From positions 16,532 through 80,531 of the forward strand of contig JAJEIE010000031.1 of the NCBI GenBank assembly GCA_022827625.1: a stretch of 64,000 bases of DNA. The letters run 5' to 3'. A model generated the notes under the pieces. The model did no database searches. It saw only the letters and a program-made list of their open reading frames with translations, and had not been told where the DNA came from. The stretch comes from Candidatus Poribacteria bacterium. Its GTDB lineage: Bacteria; Poribacteria; WGA-4E; WGA-3G. Position 1 is the first letter of the stretch. Every line of letters begins with the position of its first letter. A program made the translations under genes and the position numbers. This document shows, piece after piece, positions 46,759 through 56,605 of the stretch.

Positions 46759-47646
46759 ATGCGAAAAGAGGTACGTTGGGAACGGATGTTCCCTGACGAA
46801 TTAGAAGCAGCATTTGATGCATGTCCTGCTGTCTATTTCACTTATGGTCTGTGTGAACCACACGGACCCCAAAACACTGTAGGACTGGACGCACTCAAGG
46901 CACACGCCATCGCTTGTCGCGCTGCAGAGACTCATGGCGGCATTGTCGCGCCCCCGGATTATTGGCACATCCACGAACACGGTATGTACGCGAATTGGGC
47001 ATATCGGAGCGTCGGCGAAGTCCGAAGCTGGCTGACCGCTATGCCAGCGTGGCAACACTTCAAAAATATCTGCTACCATGTCCGTGCTGCCGATGCTCTC
47101 GGATTCCATGCAGCCATCTTCCTCACCGGACACTACGGACCAAACTGGCAAGACCTCAAGACCCTCCTCTCTCTCATTCAACCTCACTTCGCTATGCGTC
47201 TCTACGGACTTCCCGATTTCGAGGCGAACACACCTGGGTTTGACGGACAAGGCAACGGTGGGGACCATGCCGGTAGGGTTGAAACTTCACTCCTATGGGC
47301 ATTAGAACCCGACTGCGTTGATATGTCACGGATGCCTGAAACTGACACTGAGGAACCGCATTTTGCGATGGGCGCAAACGCCTTCGAGTCAGACAGACGT
47401 ATCGGTGAACGGATGGTGAACGATGAAGTCGCATGGCTTGGGCAAAAGATGCAGGAACTCTTGGCGGCTTACGCAGAAGCGGATATTTCTGACCGTCAAC
47501 CCGTAACTTTTGAGGAAGTCGAACGGATATGGGCAGAAACAGTGTCGCCCACTTTGAAAACCTTTGAAACAATGAAAGATCCAGATGAATCGCCACCTGA
47601 AGATTCACAATGGTTTCAACAGTGCAAAATTCCAGAACTTCCCTAA
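46759..47646 (+). CDS. Creatininase family amidohydrolase
   Basis: 295 residues. Metal-binding pattern of the creatininase fold: YGLCEPHGPQNTVGLDALKA near 29-48 (Glu-x-His-Gly-Pro and Asp), HIHEHGMYANW near 73-83, LTGHYGPNW near 121-129, and HAGRVETSLLWAL near 169-181 (Glu). The family includes creatinine amidohydrolase and mycofactocin or flavin-pathway deformylase-like enzymes, so the substrate is open. AAGGAAG precedes the ATG. It is followed after 81 bases by a PhyH gene and then a SolA-type oxidase, which points to use of an N-methylated or amide-bearing compound. Confidence 0.9.
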   Translation: MRKEVRWERMFPDELEAAFDACPAVYFTYGLCEPHGPQNTVGLDALKAHAIACRAAETHGGIVAPPDYWHIHEHGMYANWAYRSVGEVRSWLTAMPAWQHFKNICYHVRAADALGFHAAIFLTGHYGPNWQDLKTLLSLIQPHFAMRLYGLPDFEANTPGFDGQGNGGDHAGRVETSLLWALEPDCVDMSRMPETDTEEPHFAMGANAFESDRRIGERMVNDEVAWLGQKMQELLAAYAEADISDRQPVTFEEVERIWAETVSPTLKTFETMKDPDESPPEDSQWFQQCKIPELP

Positions 47647-47727
47647 GCTTTTAATTGATCGCTCCGGGGCAGAGAGGCACGTTACATATCTAACCCGTCT
47701 GACCGAACCGCAAGGGATAATTAAAAA

Positions 47728-48477
47728 ATGGAAACGAAAAACCCACAACTCGCTGAACTGTATCGAAAAGACGGATTTTTGACCGGTATCCCTATTTCTG
47801 ATGCGACTGAAGCGACACACTATCGACACGCTTACGATGCATTAGAAGCAGAGGTCGGCAAAGAAACATGTGAAATCGGTCTTATCGATTGGCATTTTGA
47901 CCATCAATTTATCTGGGACCTTGCAACACATCCAAAGATCGTGGATGTTATTGAGGCACTTATTGGTCCCGATGTTATGTTATTAGCCACACATTTCTTC
48001 TGCAAATACGGACCGCGCGACAAGTTTGTCGCATGGCACCAGGACGTGACGTATTGGGGACTTGAACCACCCGACGCGATTACGGCTTGGTATGCGATAG
48101 ATGACAGTGATACAGGCAACGGCTGTATGCAGGTAATCCCCGGAAGCCATCAGCGCGGCATCCAAGAACACGGGACATCTGAACGGGCGGGCAATCTGCT
48201 AAGCATCAATCAGGAAGTCCCTGTTACCGAAACGGAAGCAGACAGCGCCGTTGATCTCGTGTTGAAAGCCGGAGAGATGTCCATCCATCACGGACAGATG
48301 ATTCACGGCAGTCTACCGAATCACTCTACGCGTCGGCGCTGCGGCCTAACAGTCCGCTATATTGATCCATCAGTGAAACAGGCAGAAGAAAATTCACTGA
48401 AACGTCCGTGGAAACCGATCCTACTGCGCGGCGAAGACCGATACCACAATTTCACGACCGTGCCAAATCCGTTTTAG
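47728..48477 (+). CDS. Phytanoyl-CoA dioxygenase (PhyH) family protein 4
   Basis: 249 residues with complete Fe(II) triad: WHQD (His104, Asp106) and His193 in MIHGSLPN, plus RRR at 202-204. VIPGSHQRG near 137 is the usual loop. This subgroup (WHQDVTYWGLEPP) resembles enzymes that hydroxylate small amino-acid-like or quaternary amine substrates, but that is a guess. It precedes the SolA-type gene by 13 bases, so the two are very likely co-transcribed. Confidence 0.92.
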   Translation: METKNPQLAELYRKDGFLTGIPISDATEATHYRHAYDALEAEVGKETCEIGLIDWHFDHQFIWDLATHPKIVDVIEALIGPDVMLLATHFFCKYGPRDKFVAWHQDVTYWGLEPPDAITAWYAIDDSDTGNGCMQVIPGSHQRGIQEHGTSERAGNLLSINQEVPVTETEADSAVDLVLKAGEMSIHHGQMIHGSLPNHSTRRRCGLTVRYIDPSVKQAEENSLKRPWKPILLRGEDRYHNFTTVPNPF

Positions 48478-48490
48478 GGTTTTCAGTTTT

Positions 48491-49663
48491 ATGAACACCC
48501 ACATTTACGACGCAATCGTTATCGGTGCCGGTGGAATGGGCAGCGCAGCCGCATACCACCTCGCCAAATCGGGCGCAGATGTCCTTGTCTTAGAACAGTT
48601 CCAGCGCGGACACAAGTTTGGCAGCTCACACGGAGAAACTCGGATCATTCGTTTCTTCTACGATAAGCCTTTCTACACCGAGTTGATGAAAACCGCTTAT
48701 GCCGAGTGGCGTGATCTGGAATCTGTATCGGGGAAATCGCTCCTCTTCATCACAGGGAGCGTTGGTTTCGGCGCGAAGGGAAACCCTTACGGACGCGCCA
48801 CAAAGCAAAGCTTAGATGCCGCAGGCGTTGAATCTGAATGGTGGAACGGGACACAATTAGCAAATCGTTTCCCACAGTTCCAAGGCGTGGAGGATATGGA
48901 TGTCCTCTGGCAGAAAGATACAGGTTTTCTCCGCGCCGCTGCGTGCACCACCACACACCTACAACTGGCAGAAAAGCACGGCGCAACGGTTCGAGAGGAG
49001 ACCCCAGTAACCGAGATCAATTGGCAAGCAGATGTTCCAACAATTCAGACTGAAAACAATCAGTTTCAGGGGAGAAAAATCGTCGTGACAGCGGGAGCGT
49101 GGGCAGGTATTCTCCTCACAGAACTTGACCTTCCGCTCACAGTTACAAGACAACAAGTCTGTTACTACCAACCTACAGACATTGAACGTTTTCAGCCAGA
49201 CCGGTTTCCAGTTTTTGTGGAATCAACACCAGACGGAGAATTTATTTACGGCATTCCGGCTTTCGGTGCTTTTGATGCCGGTGGCGGTTTAAAAATTGCG
49301 CGCCACGGAAGGGGAGAGACTATCTCTCCTGATACGCCCGATCGGACACCCGATCCAGATTACATTGCCCACATAGATGCTTACGTACAAGAACGCATCC
49401 CAGAACTTGGAAAAGCCACACACGCCGAAGTTTGCCTCTACACTGAAACCCCAGATGAAGACTTTATCATCGACGCGCATCCACAATGCGCGAATGTCCT
49501 GATTGCGGCAGGTTTTTCAGGACACGGCTTCAAGTTCTGTGCGCTTGTCGGACGCATTATGAGCGAACTTGTCCGGAACGGTGAAACCGGTTTTGACATC
49601 CATCCATTTCGTATTGATCGAGAACAGAAAATCTCGAGCGGTATTCCGAGGTTACAAGGGTGA
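48491..49663 (+). CDS. SolA/monomeric sarcosine oxidase-type flavoprotein
   Basis: 390 residues, usual for N-methyl-tryptophan oxidase and monomeric sarcosine oxidase. FAD-binding GAGGMGSAAAYHLAKSG near 12-28, the family motif GSSHGETRIIR near 44-54, the covalent-FAD cysteine in VCLYTETPDEDFIID near 314-328, and GFSGHGFKFC near 345. It oxidises an N-methyl amine to an aldehyde and amine, producing H2O2. With creatininase and PhyH upstream this suggests demethylation of a methylated nitrogen compound. Its last four bases overlap the next gene's GTG start (GTGA). Confidence 0.93.
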   Translation: MNTHIYDAIVIGAGGMGSAAAYHLAKSGADVLVLEQFQRGHKFGSSHGETRIIRFFYDKPFYTELMKTAYAEWRDLESVSGKSLLFITGSVGFGAKGNPYGRATKQSLDAAGVESEWWNGTQLANRFPQFQGVEDMDVLWQKDTGFLRAAACTTTHLQLAEKHGATVREETPVTEINWQADVPTIQTENNQFQGRKIVVTAGAWAGILLTELDLPLTVTRQQVCYYQPTDIERFQPDRFPVFVESTPDGEFIYGIPAFGAFDAGGGLKIARHGRGETISPDTPDRTPDPDYIAHIDAYVQERIPELGKATHAEVCLYTETPDEDFIIDAHPQCANVLIAAGFSGHGFKFCALVGRIMSELVRNGETGFDIHPFRIDREQKISSGIPRLQG

Positions 49664-51129
49664 ACAAAGAAAAAAAACTGATTGTCGGCGCGCTCGCGCT
49701 CGGCATTGTCTTAATACTGACTACGCTATTCTTGCTGATGCCACGGAAGTCGGACCTTACCCTCGAAGCTCCGGCACCACCGCGAGAAGTCATACCCGTG
49801 CCATTACCGCCACCCATCCCTTCAACTATTGTTGCGAAAGCAGACCTGCCCATACAAGATGTCAAACAATTAACGGAGTCCGCCCTCAAAGACTACCTCA
49901 GTAAACCGATCAAGTGGAAAGACGGGGCGATTGAGGCCTCCATCAATTTACATCTCGATGCGCTGACAATGACAAGCACTGCTGATGGAACGATAGCAGT
50001 CCGAAGTCCGTTTCGGTTCAATGGATGGATACGCGTCTCAAAGAAAATTCTTGGGAAGGTCCTGGAAAAACGAGAGAATTTTGAAGGGGAAGCGAGGGCA
50101 TTGTTAACCCTCACACCAACACTGAATCCCGACTGGCAGATTACCGCAAAAACGACCTCCGACATTTCTATTCAGAAAGCAGAACTTGAAATTTTGGGGA
50201 TTACAGTCTCAGTCCGTCGGATTCTTACGGACTTAGTCACGGAGAAAATCCTTCCGAAATTAGAGGATCTCATCGTCAAATATATCACCAATATAGATAT
50301 AAAAACGCGAGTTGCCGGTTTATGGGAAAAACTCTACGAACCGATGGTCCTCAAACAAACGCCTCCGATCGTCCTCATCATAGAGCCACTGGAAATTCTG
50401 GCAGAAAACCTCTCAAGCGATGGAGAGACGCTTTTCCTCAGTTTCGGCATAAAAACCTACATCCAAGCCAACATCGGAGAGACAGCAACCGATCCCGTTT
50501 CTCACGTGGGGCCACGTGCCGATTTGCCGAATATCCATTTCGTGGATTCGCTCGAATCCGGCTACCATATCATCGCGCCAATCGAAGTAACTTACACAAC
50601 TATCGAAAGTTTTGCCAAGCCGCATGTCGAAAAGACACACAAACTCAAAGGCATTGATACATTCGTTGAAAATCTAACACTCTACGGTAGCGGTAGGCAG
50701 CTGGCAGTAGGCGTTGGATTCAGCTTGCCCTCCCTCGGCGCAGACGGGCAGCTTTACATGCTCGGAACACTTGCGTATGATGCAACCACAACGTCCCTTT
50801 CCGTCACCGAATTCGATTATTCTCTGACAACCCAAAGCCTACTCTTAGAAATCGCTGAACATGTAGGCGAAGGCATTTTCCCAAATCTACGCACAACTGT
50901 TGAAGAGAAGCTCCTTTTTCCTTTAGAAACAGAACTCACGATCCTGCGTGAAAAATTATCAGACGTTATCGCAGACCGTTCGATCGGGACTTACCTCCAC
51001 TTGCACGGCACCATAGATACCCTTACACCAGAGACACTCTACCTCACACAGGAAGGTGTGCGTGTCCCCGTCCGTTTACAGGGCAATCTGACATGTGAAA
51101 TTACCCTCAGCACCTCAAACGCGCCATAG
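49660..51129 (+). CDS. DUF4403 family protein
   Basis: 489 residues starting with GTG, overlapping the previous stop by four bases, so translational coupling is likely. An N-terminal membrane segment (about 6-26, VGALALGIVLILTTLFLLM) followed by a proline-rich stretch suggests an anchored extracytoplasmic protein. The body is beta-rich and matches the DUF4403 pattern (SINLHLDAL, WQITAKTTSDISI, VGVGFSLPSLGADGQLYMLGTL). That family resembles lipid-binding tubular (BPI/SMP-like) domains, so lipid or hydrophobic compound binding is possible. Its coupling to a flavoenzyme is unexpected. Confidence 0.82.
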   Translation: MNKEKKLIVGALALGIVLILTTLFLLMPRKSDLTLEAPAPPREVIPVPLPPPIPSTIVAKADLPIQDVKQLTESALKDYLSKPIKWKDGAIEASINLHLDALTMTSTADGTIAVRSPFRFNGWIRVSKKILGKVLEKRENFEGEARALLTLTPTLNPDWQITAKTTSDISIQKAELEILGITVSVRRILTDLVTEKILPKLEDLIVKYITNIDIKTRVAGLWEKLYEPMVLKQTPPIVLIIEPLEILAENLSSDGETLFLSFGIKTYIQANIGETATDPVSHVGPRADLPNIHFVDSLESGYHIIAPIEVTYTTIESFAKPHVEKTHKLKGIDTFVENLTLYGSGRQLAVGVGFSLPSLGADGQLYMLGTLAYDATTTSLSVTEFDYSLTTQSLLLEIAEHVGEGIFPNLRTTVEEKLLFPLETELTILREKLSDVIADRSIGTYLHLHGTIDTLTPETLYLTQEGVRVPVRLQGNLTCEITLSTSNAP

Positions 51130-51165
51130 CCCTGAGTGCATCGGTTCGCACTTCAGAGCAGAGAA

Positions 51166-53097
51166 CTATATCCAACTATACACCGCCGACCTCAGCACAA
51201 GACTCAATAGGGGCCAGAAGCATCCCATCAACGCCTCACCTAATACCAAACCGATGAAAAACGGCACTGCTTTCCGATACGCATTGATCCCACCGAGTCG
51301 CAAGATAATCCATTTCGTCACCATCGCAATGAACAGCGGAAACCAGATCACATCCGTTGTTCCCGGGGCGACACCAATCACATAGCCAGCCGGATGTAAG
51401 GGACACCACACAAAACGCGACCGCAAAAATATAATCCCCAAATTCGCGGCGAAGGCTAACCCTAACACCGAGGTTGCGAGCCAGTCTGTCGGCTTCGGGC
51501 TCACCAACCACGAGGAAAGAAAATTGTAGGTGTCCGCGCCCCCCGCATGAATCTGCTCCGAACCCGCGGCAACCCCTTCACTATAAATCGCATACGGGTA
51601 AAGAATAAGTCCCGATAAGATACCGGCGAGACTCGCAATAACCAACACACCAAACATTGTCCGATTTCGGATACCTGTGCGCTCGGCAAGCTTGAACGCC
51701 TCTAATTGATCGGGCATCGGATGCGTACGGAAAGAAGCGTAACTTGCGCCACTGAGCCAATTCAACAACGAGAGCATCGTCAGATTCCCCGCTCGCAAAC
51801 GTCGCGTACCAAGCAGTGAAATTATCAGATATTGTGGTGTCAGATAACCGATAGCGTGGATTGGTGGACCCAGTTCCGCCCGCATTCGCGTCAACCCAAC
51901 AACAATTAAAAGATAAACGAATATAAAAATGGCAAACGCCCATAGCGTCATCCCGCTACGGACACAGAACGCTCCCAGGAGTAGTACACAGATCCCAAGC
52001 GTTATTACAGCACCCCGATGTGAGATTGCTTCCGTTCGCGACTCGGCGCGATTCGGACGAACCACTTGTTTTAGCACAGATGCCAAGTGATGGCGAGCAT
52101 ACCAGCACGCAATCGCAAGGAGTGCCAATAACGCCCCTGCCCCCTGCTCTCCTAAAAATGGGTAGCCTGGCAACGTTGCTATACCTACCGTACTTCCGAA
52201 TAGGAGCTGCACTTTCTTCATGAGATAGAAAAACGTACACGAAAACGCCAAATCCAACGGCAAAATGAATGAGAATCCTATTAAATACGGATGGAAGCGG
52301 AGCGGTGTACTCCCCATCGCGTTCCATGGTTTCTGCGTAAAGTAGATATTAAGATTATATTCTCTGACAGGAATGTGTGGGAGCATGGGAAAAAAGAATT
52401 GCAACCCATTGAGCAGGTTTATCCCCATGGCTATCAAGAAGCCGATCCAGAGCAAGCGATTTGTAAAGATGCGACGATTGGTCGTAATCTCAAGCGGGAT
52501 TTGAATAATCGGATAGGCAAGTTTCTCGTTTTCTATCCACTGCTTGCGGATGATAGAAGTCAAACACAAGAAGATCATCATCAACAAGAAAATAACCACC
52601 GACCAAGAGAGTATCGGTACAATCCAATGCTGCACATACCCTTCTGTAAAAAAGTTGACCTCGCCTTCATAAAAATCGTTGACCGCCCTTGGGTCTTTCA
52701 CCACAAGCCATTCGGGCAGATAATGGAAAAGCAATGCCTCCCAATCGTTCTCCGGGGTCGCGAAGCGAAAAGCATAAGGTATCAGCCCCATGAGGCGTGG
52801 CAGACAATCGTGTCCGGAAAACGCGCTCCCCACAGCGAGCATACTGTAAACCACAAGCAGATCGCGCGGCTGGAGCGCAACACGCGGAAAAATACGCCGG
52901 ACCCCCATGTTCAACAGCGTCATCATCAAAATGCCAAACATCACATTAACAGACATCGCAACCGTCGTTAAATGTGCCGTGTGCCAGATCATTTCTACAT
53001 ACGCTATCCAGTAGCTATTCGCGATAATGAGAACTGTGCCAATTAATACCGCACGTTTCGCAATCCGCTGCGAGGAATGTAGGTCCGTATTTTGCAT
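51166..53097 (-). CDS. DUF6785/DUF6784-type multi-pass membrane protein
   Basis: About 643 residues from the ATG at 53097; a TTG at 53169 would add 24. At least 13 hydrophobic segments, with a long loop between about 110 and 165 (DCLPRLMGLIPYAFRFATPENDW, WLVVKDPRAVNDFYEGE) and a pore-like VGSAFSGHD motif. The N-terminal half fits DUF6785 and the last 90 residues DUF6784, a family related to oligopeptide transporters and frequent in planctomycete- and poribacteria-like genomes. Substrate unknown. Converges with DUF4403 36 bases away and diverges from dnaN. Confidence 0.82.
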   Translation of the reverse strand: MQNTDLHSSQRIAKRAVLIGTVLIIANSYWIAYVEMIWHTAHLTTVAMSVNVMFGILMMTLLNMGVRRIFPRVALQPRDLLVVYSMLAVGSAFSGHDCLPRLMGLIPYAFRFATPENDWEALLFHYLPEWLVVKDPRAVNDFYEGEVNFFTEGYVQHWIVPILSWSVVIFLLMMIFLCLTSIIRKQWIENEKLAYPIIQIPLEITTNRRIFTNRLLWIGFLIAMGINLLNGLQFFFPMLPHIPVREYNLNIYFTQKPWNAMGSTPLRFHPYLIGFSFILPLDLAFSCTFFYLMKKVQLLFGSTVGIATLPGYPFLGEQGAGALLALLAIACWYARHHLASVLKQVVRPNRAESRTEAISHRGAVITLGICVLLLGAFCVRSGMTLWAFAIFIFVYLLIVVGLTRMRAELGPPIHAIGYLTPQYLIISLLGTRRLRAGNLTMLSLLNWLSGASYASFRTHPMPDQLEAFKLAERTGIRNRTMFGVLVIASLAGILSGLILYPYAIYSEGVAAGSEQIHAGGADTYNFLSSWLVSPKPTDWLATSVLGLAFAANLGIIFLRSRFVWCPLHPAGYVIGVAPGTTDVIWFPLFIAMVTKWIILRLGGINAYRKAVPFFIGLVLGEALMGCFWPLLSLVLRSAVYSWI

Positions 53098-53403
53098 ATC
53101 TTCAGGAGAAGGACGATAGTAATTTAGCTTTTCTGTAGCCTCAAGTGCCCAGGTGCTGCGCCACAGCAATATGGGAATCCGAGGACCTAAAAACTAAATC
53201 GTTTTGGTGTATATCTTGGTTAGAAAACTTAGAATTGTAGAGCGGAATGGGTGTTAGCGTCTATTTTGCAAGCTGCAACTTACCCTGCATTAAAATGTAA
53301 TTTTTTCTATGCTATATCCGTGATAATATGTTATACTAAATGTAGGCACTTGTCAAGATTTTTATCTGGCAGATGGCAATTCTTTTTTATTTGGAGGCTT
53401 GGA
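53098..53403. other. Intergenic region upstream of dnaN
   Basis: About 306 bases between divergent genes. It holds a TATACT -10-like hexamer near 53332 for dnaN without a convincing -35, and AT-rich tracts. No DnaA-box cluster (TTATCCACA-like) or iterons were seen, so there is no sign of an origin. Confidence 0.5.
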
Positions 53404-54516
53404 ATGGAATTAACTTTTGAAAGAGATGATCTCCTGTATGCACTACAGGTACTACAAGGCGTTGCAAGTGGACGGAATACCTTACCCATTCTCTCAAACG
53501 TTCTCATCCACGCGGAAGGGAACAGTATCGAATGTATGGCAACCGACCTCGAAATCGGTATCAGAATGAAGGTCGAAGGCAAGGTTACAGAGGAGGGGGC
53601 AATTACCGTTTCTGCTAAAAAATTGGGCGATATCGTCAAAGAACTCCCCGGTGATAAACCGATAGATCTCGCAACTACCGCTAACGATCGCGTTGAGCTT
53701 ACCTGCGGGGACGGCGTTTACAAAATTATCGGGATGCCCGATGAAGAGTTCCCACAACTCCCTTCTATTGAAGGCAATGCTGTCGCTATCGGTGGAGAAA
53801 CGTTGCGCGACGTTCTTCAAAAAACGGAATTCGCAGCATCCACAGAGGAAGTCCGATACTTCCTAAATGGACTCTATTTTAACTTCCTTGACGACAGAAC
53901 CGAAGTCGTCGCTACCGATGGCAAACGGCTCGCCCTTGCACATTGCGAACCCCTTAACTCTCCAGGCGAAGCCAAGGGATTTATCGTCCCCCTTAAAGCC
54001 GTTCGAGAGATTGAGCGTACGTTTGCGGAATCCGGTGAAGTTAATGTCTCCGTCTTTGAAAATCAAATCCTCTTTACCGATGGAGATGCCACTTTAACGA
54101 CACGACTTGTCGATGGAGAATATCCGAGTTATCAGAAAATTATCCCTGAAACCAGCGAAGGCAAGACAATTGTCTCAAAGGAACATATCCTCCGTGCAAC
54201 TCGGCGGGTCGCTGTGCTCTCAAACCCGAAAAACTTTTCAATCTCTTTAGAGATTGATACAGAACAGATTCGGGTCTCCGCGAAGACACCAGAATTAGGT
54301 GAAGCACACGAAACACTGCCGGTTGAGTCCAGCACGGGAACCGTCCGAATCGGGTTTGACGCACGGTTGCTGGTAGAGGCGTTCGCTCATATCGAAACCG
54401 AGTCTTTGTCAATTGAATTTTCAGGCGAGTTGAACCCTGTCCTGATTAAACCCGTTGGCACGGACAACTATCTCACCCTTATCATGCCGATGCGTTTGGA
54501 ACCTGTTTCGGCATAA
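53404..54516 (+). CDS. dnaN: DNA polymerase III beta subunit (sliding clamp)
   Basis: 370 residues from the ATG at 53404 with GGAGG eight bases upstream; the frame is open further back without a ribosome site. Three clamp domains: N-terminal MELTFERDDLLYALQVLQGVASGRNTLPIL, central RYFLNGLYFNFLDD near 154 with ATDGKRLA near 173, and C-terminal VSAKTPELGEAHETLPV near 297 ending in the typical YLTLIMPMRL. It tethers the polymerase to DNA. dnaA, recF and gyrB are not adjacent, so dnaN stands apart from the usual origin operon. Confidence 0.97.
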   Translation: MELTFERDDLLYALQVLQGVASGRNTLPILSNVLIHAEGNSIECMATDLEIGIRMKVEGKVTEEGAITVSAKKLGDIVKELPGDKPIDLATTANDRVELTCGDGVYKIIGMPDEEFPQLPSIEGNAVAIGGETLRDVLQKTEFAASTEEVRYFLNGLYFNFLDDRTEVVATDGKRLALAHCEPLNSPGEAKGFIVPLKAVREIERTFAESGEVNVSVFENQILFTDGDATLTTRLVDGEYPSYQKIIPETSEGKTIVSKEHILRATRRVAVLSNPKNFSISLEIDTEQIRVSAKTPELGEAHETLPVESSTGTVRIGFDARLLVEAFAHIETESLSIEFSGELNPVLIKPVGTDNYLTLIMPMRLEPVSA

Positions 54517-54555
54517 GGGCTGTCAGCTTCAGCAGTTGGGAAAATGGAGCCAGCA

Positions 54556-54618
54556 AGTGTTCTAAAGCGGGCTTGCAGTCCGAAACGACTTCGCAACTTT
54601 AACTCACTTTAGAACACT
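54556..54618. terminator. Long-range inverted repeat between convergent genes
   Basis: Perfect 12-base arms AGTGTTCTAAAG (54556-54567) and CTTTAGAACACT (54607-54618) with a 39-base loop, between dnaN and the convergent dehydrogenase; a T run follows on the plus strand. It may be a dispersed element that serves as terminator. Confidence 0.5.
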
Positions 54619-54642
54619 TTACTGATTTTTTTAGATAGGACA

Positions 54643-55560
54643 CTAATCCATTTCGACACCGGACATCTGCTCTAATGCCAACATCAAGGCTTGCGTCCCC
54701 AGTCTACCGTGTCCTTGTGCTTGGACTGCCGTGTAAAGTTGATGTACCAACGCCAAACCCGGTAGACTTAAATTCATTTTGCGCGCCTCGTCCAAAGCGA
54801 TGCTCATATCTTTGATGAAATGCTCTACGAAGAAACCGGGATCGAAGTTCCGTTGTAGAACCCGTGGTGCTAAGTTATCAAGGGACCAACACGCCGCTGC
54901 GCCCCCGCTAATTGAGGACAACATCGTCTCCAAATCCAACCCGGCTTTGTAGCCGTAAATCAGCCCTTCGCAGACCCCGATCATTGTTCCAGAAATCGTA
55001 ATCTGGTTACACATTTTGGTGTGTTGTCCCGCGCCTGCCCCACCTTGATGGACAATGTTTTTACCCATCGCTTCAAAGAGCGGCATCACGGCTTGCACAG
55101 CAGCCTCGTCCCCACCGACCATAATCGAGAGGCGTGCTTCCCGCGCCCCGACATCACCACCCGAAACCGGAGCATCCACCGATGAAACATCTTGCGCCTG
55201 CGCCGCAGTATAAATTTCCTGCGCCAGCGACGGTTCCGTTGTTGTCATATCAACGATGATACTTCCAGACTTCGCACCCTTCAAGATACCGTTGTCGCCG
55301 AGATAGACCTCCCGGACATCGGGTGGAAATCCGACTATTGTGAAGATAATATCGGAAGCCGCCGCAACATCTTGCGGCGAATCTGCCCACGCTGCACCCG
55401 CCTCCAGAAGTGGATCCGCTTTCGATTTCGTCCGGTTATAGACCGTCATCGCGTATCCCAAATCCATCAGATGTTGACACATCCAGCGTCCCATGACACC
55501 AGTGCCAATCCAACCGAGTTTCGTTGTCGTAGGTTCAATTTTCTCAAATGTAGTCGCCAT
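54643..55560 (-). CDS. 3-hydroxyisobutyrate dehydrogenase-family oxidoreductase
   Basis: 305 residues. N-terminal Rossmann [20 protein letters not shown] near 16-35, the substrate-binding [22 protein letters not shown] near 131-152, and the catalytic Lys in [12 protein letters not shown] near 183. The C-terminal helical domain ends [13 protein letters not shown]. The family reduces 3-hydroxyisobutyrate semialdehyde, tartronate semialdehyde or succinic semialdehyde; substrate not fixed. GGAAA precedes the ATG. Downstream of nadC on the same strand by 48 bases. Confidence 0.92.
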   Translation of the reverse strand: MATTFEKIEPTTTKLGWIGTGVMGRWMCQHLMDLGYAMTVYNRTKSKADPLLEAGAAWADSPQDVAAASDIIFTIVGFPPDVREVYLGDNGILKGAKSGSIIVDMTTTEPSLAQEIYTAAQAQDVSSVDAPVSGGDVGAREARLSIMVGGDEAAVQAVMPLFEAMGKNIVHQGGAGAGQHTKMCNQITISGTMIGVCEGLIYGYKAGLDLETMLSSISGGAAACWSLDNLAPRVLQRNFDPGFFVEHFIKDMSIALDEARKMNLSLPGLALVHQLYTAVQAQGHGRLGTQALMLALEQMSGVEMD

Positions 55561-55608
55561 AATTTTCCTTTCGGACGTAGTGTCTCATTTATGTCCTTTT
55601 TGATCCGA

Positions 55609-56454
55609 TTACGATTCAACGAGCACCAACGTCAGGCTAATATCCATCGGCATCGCCGAGTGGGTGAGTGCCCCAACAGATATGAGGTCCACCCCCGTCG
55701 CTGCGAAAGCCTGCACCTGATCCAACGTAATCCCACCTGAGGCTTCAGTTATCACCCGATCGCCCACCTCTTGAACAACGCCTCGCATAATGCCAAGGGG
55801 CATATTGTCAAGGAGTAAGATGTCGGCGCCTGCTGCCAATGCTGCGTCGACCTGGTCAACAGTCTCAATTTCAATCTCTATCTTCGCCGTATGTGGAACA
55901 ATCTCCCGTGCCCGCCGCACCGCATTCTCAACACCGCCAGCAGCGACGATATGGTTATCCTTGATTAGCACACCGTCGTAAAGACCAAAACGGTGGTTGG
56001 AACCGCCGCCGACGCCGACAGCATATTTTTGAACCGCACGCCATCCGGCTGCCGTCTTCCGAGTGTCCACTATTTTGGTATCATAGTCAGAAACTGCTTC
56101 CACAAATTGCGCCGTGAGCGTCGCTATTCCTGAGAGCCGCTGGAGGAAATTAAGAGCAGTCCGCTCACCCATCAAAATCGTCTTCGCACTGCCCTGTACT
56201 TCAGCAATCGGGGTCCCTGCCTTCACTGCATCCCCATCACTAACAAGCGTGCGAAACGTCAGCTTCGCATCCAACCTCGCGAAGACGCGTTCGGCGACCG
56301 GCAGTCCTGCGACGATACCGCTACTCTTGGCAAGTAGGGTTCCTATACCCTCCTGCGTAGGCGGCACTGTCGCCTCTGTCGTTATATCGCCGATGCCTAT
56401 ATCTTCATCAAACGCCAAGTCAATTAGGGGATCCAATGAACGCAGATTAAGCAT
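55609..56454 (-). CDS. nadC: Nicotinate-nucleotide pyrophosphorylase (carboxylating)
   Basis: 281 residues, usual for NadC, which converts quinolinate and PRPP to nicotinate mononucleotide in NAD synthesis. Motifs: ALDEDIGIGDITTEA-like LAFDEDIGIGDITTEA near 13-28, ALNFLQRLSGIAT near 100, DTRKTAAGWRAVQKYAV near 129-145, GGGSNHRFGLYDGVLIKDNH near 148-167, LLLDNM near 215, ASGGITLDQV near 240 and ISVGALTHS near 260. No nadA or nadB nearby. Start ATG has no strong ribosome site. Confidence 0.96.
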   Translation of the reverse strand: MLNLRSLDPLIDLAFDEDIGIGDITTEATVPPTQEGIGTLLAKSSGIVAGLPVAERVFARLDAKLTFRTLVSDGDAVKAGTPIAEVQGSAKTILMGERTALNFLQRLSGIATLTAQFVEAVSDYDTKIVDTRKTAAGWRAVQKYAVGVGGGSNHRFGLYDGVLIKDNHIVAAGGVENAVRRAREIVPHTAKIEIEIETVDQVDAALAAGADILLLDNMPLGIMRGVVQEVGDRVITEASGGITLDQVQAFAATGVDLISVGALTHSAMPMDISLTLVLVES

Positions 56455-56461
56455 ATTTTTT

Positions 56462-56603
56462 AATGGCTACCGGCTGTCAGCCATCGGCTATCAGTTAAGA
56501 AAGTTTTCTCTAATAATTCACGATTTCTTGGAATATTCCAAGCTGGCTCGGATTGTTCCCAAACTGCTCTTTTGCCGACGGCTGATTGCTGACGGCTATT
56601 GCC
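56462..56603. repeat. Dispersed inverted-repeat element (ATCGGCTATCAGTTAAGA family)
   Basis: GGCTACCGGCTGTCAGCC and ATCGGCTATCAGTTAAGA at the left, GCCGACGGCTGATTGC and GACGGCTATTGCC at the right, in inverted order, filling the gap between two minus-strand genes. The core matches the element at 27366. Confidence 0.6.
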
Positions 56604-56605
56604 TT

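Noticed and set aside
52291..52971. 226-codon plus-strand frame opposite the DUF6785-type gene
   Set aside because: His/Gln-rich shadow of a membrane protein gene; no ribosome site or motif.
53170..53403. Replication origin next to dnaN
   Set aside because: No DnaA-box cluster or iterons and no dnaA, recF or gyrB neighbour were seen.
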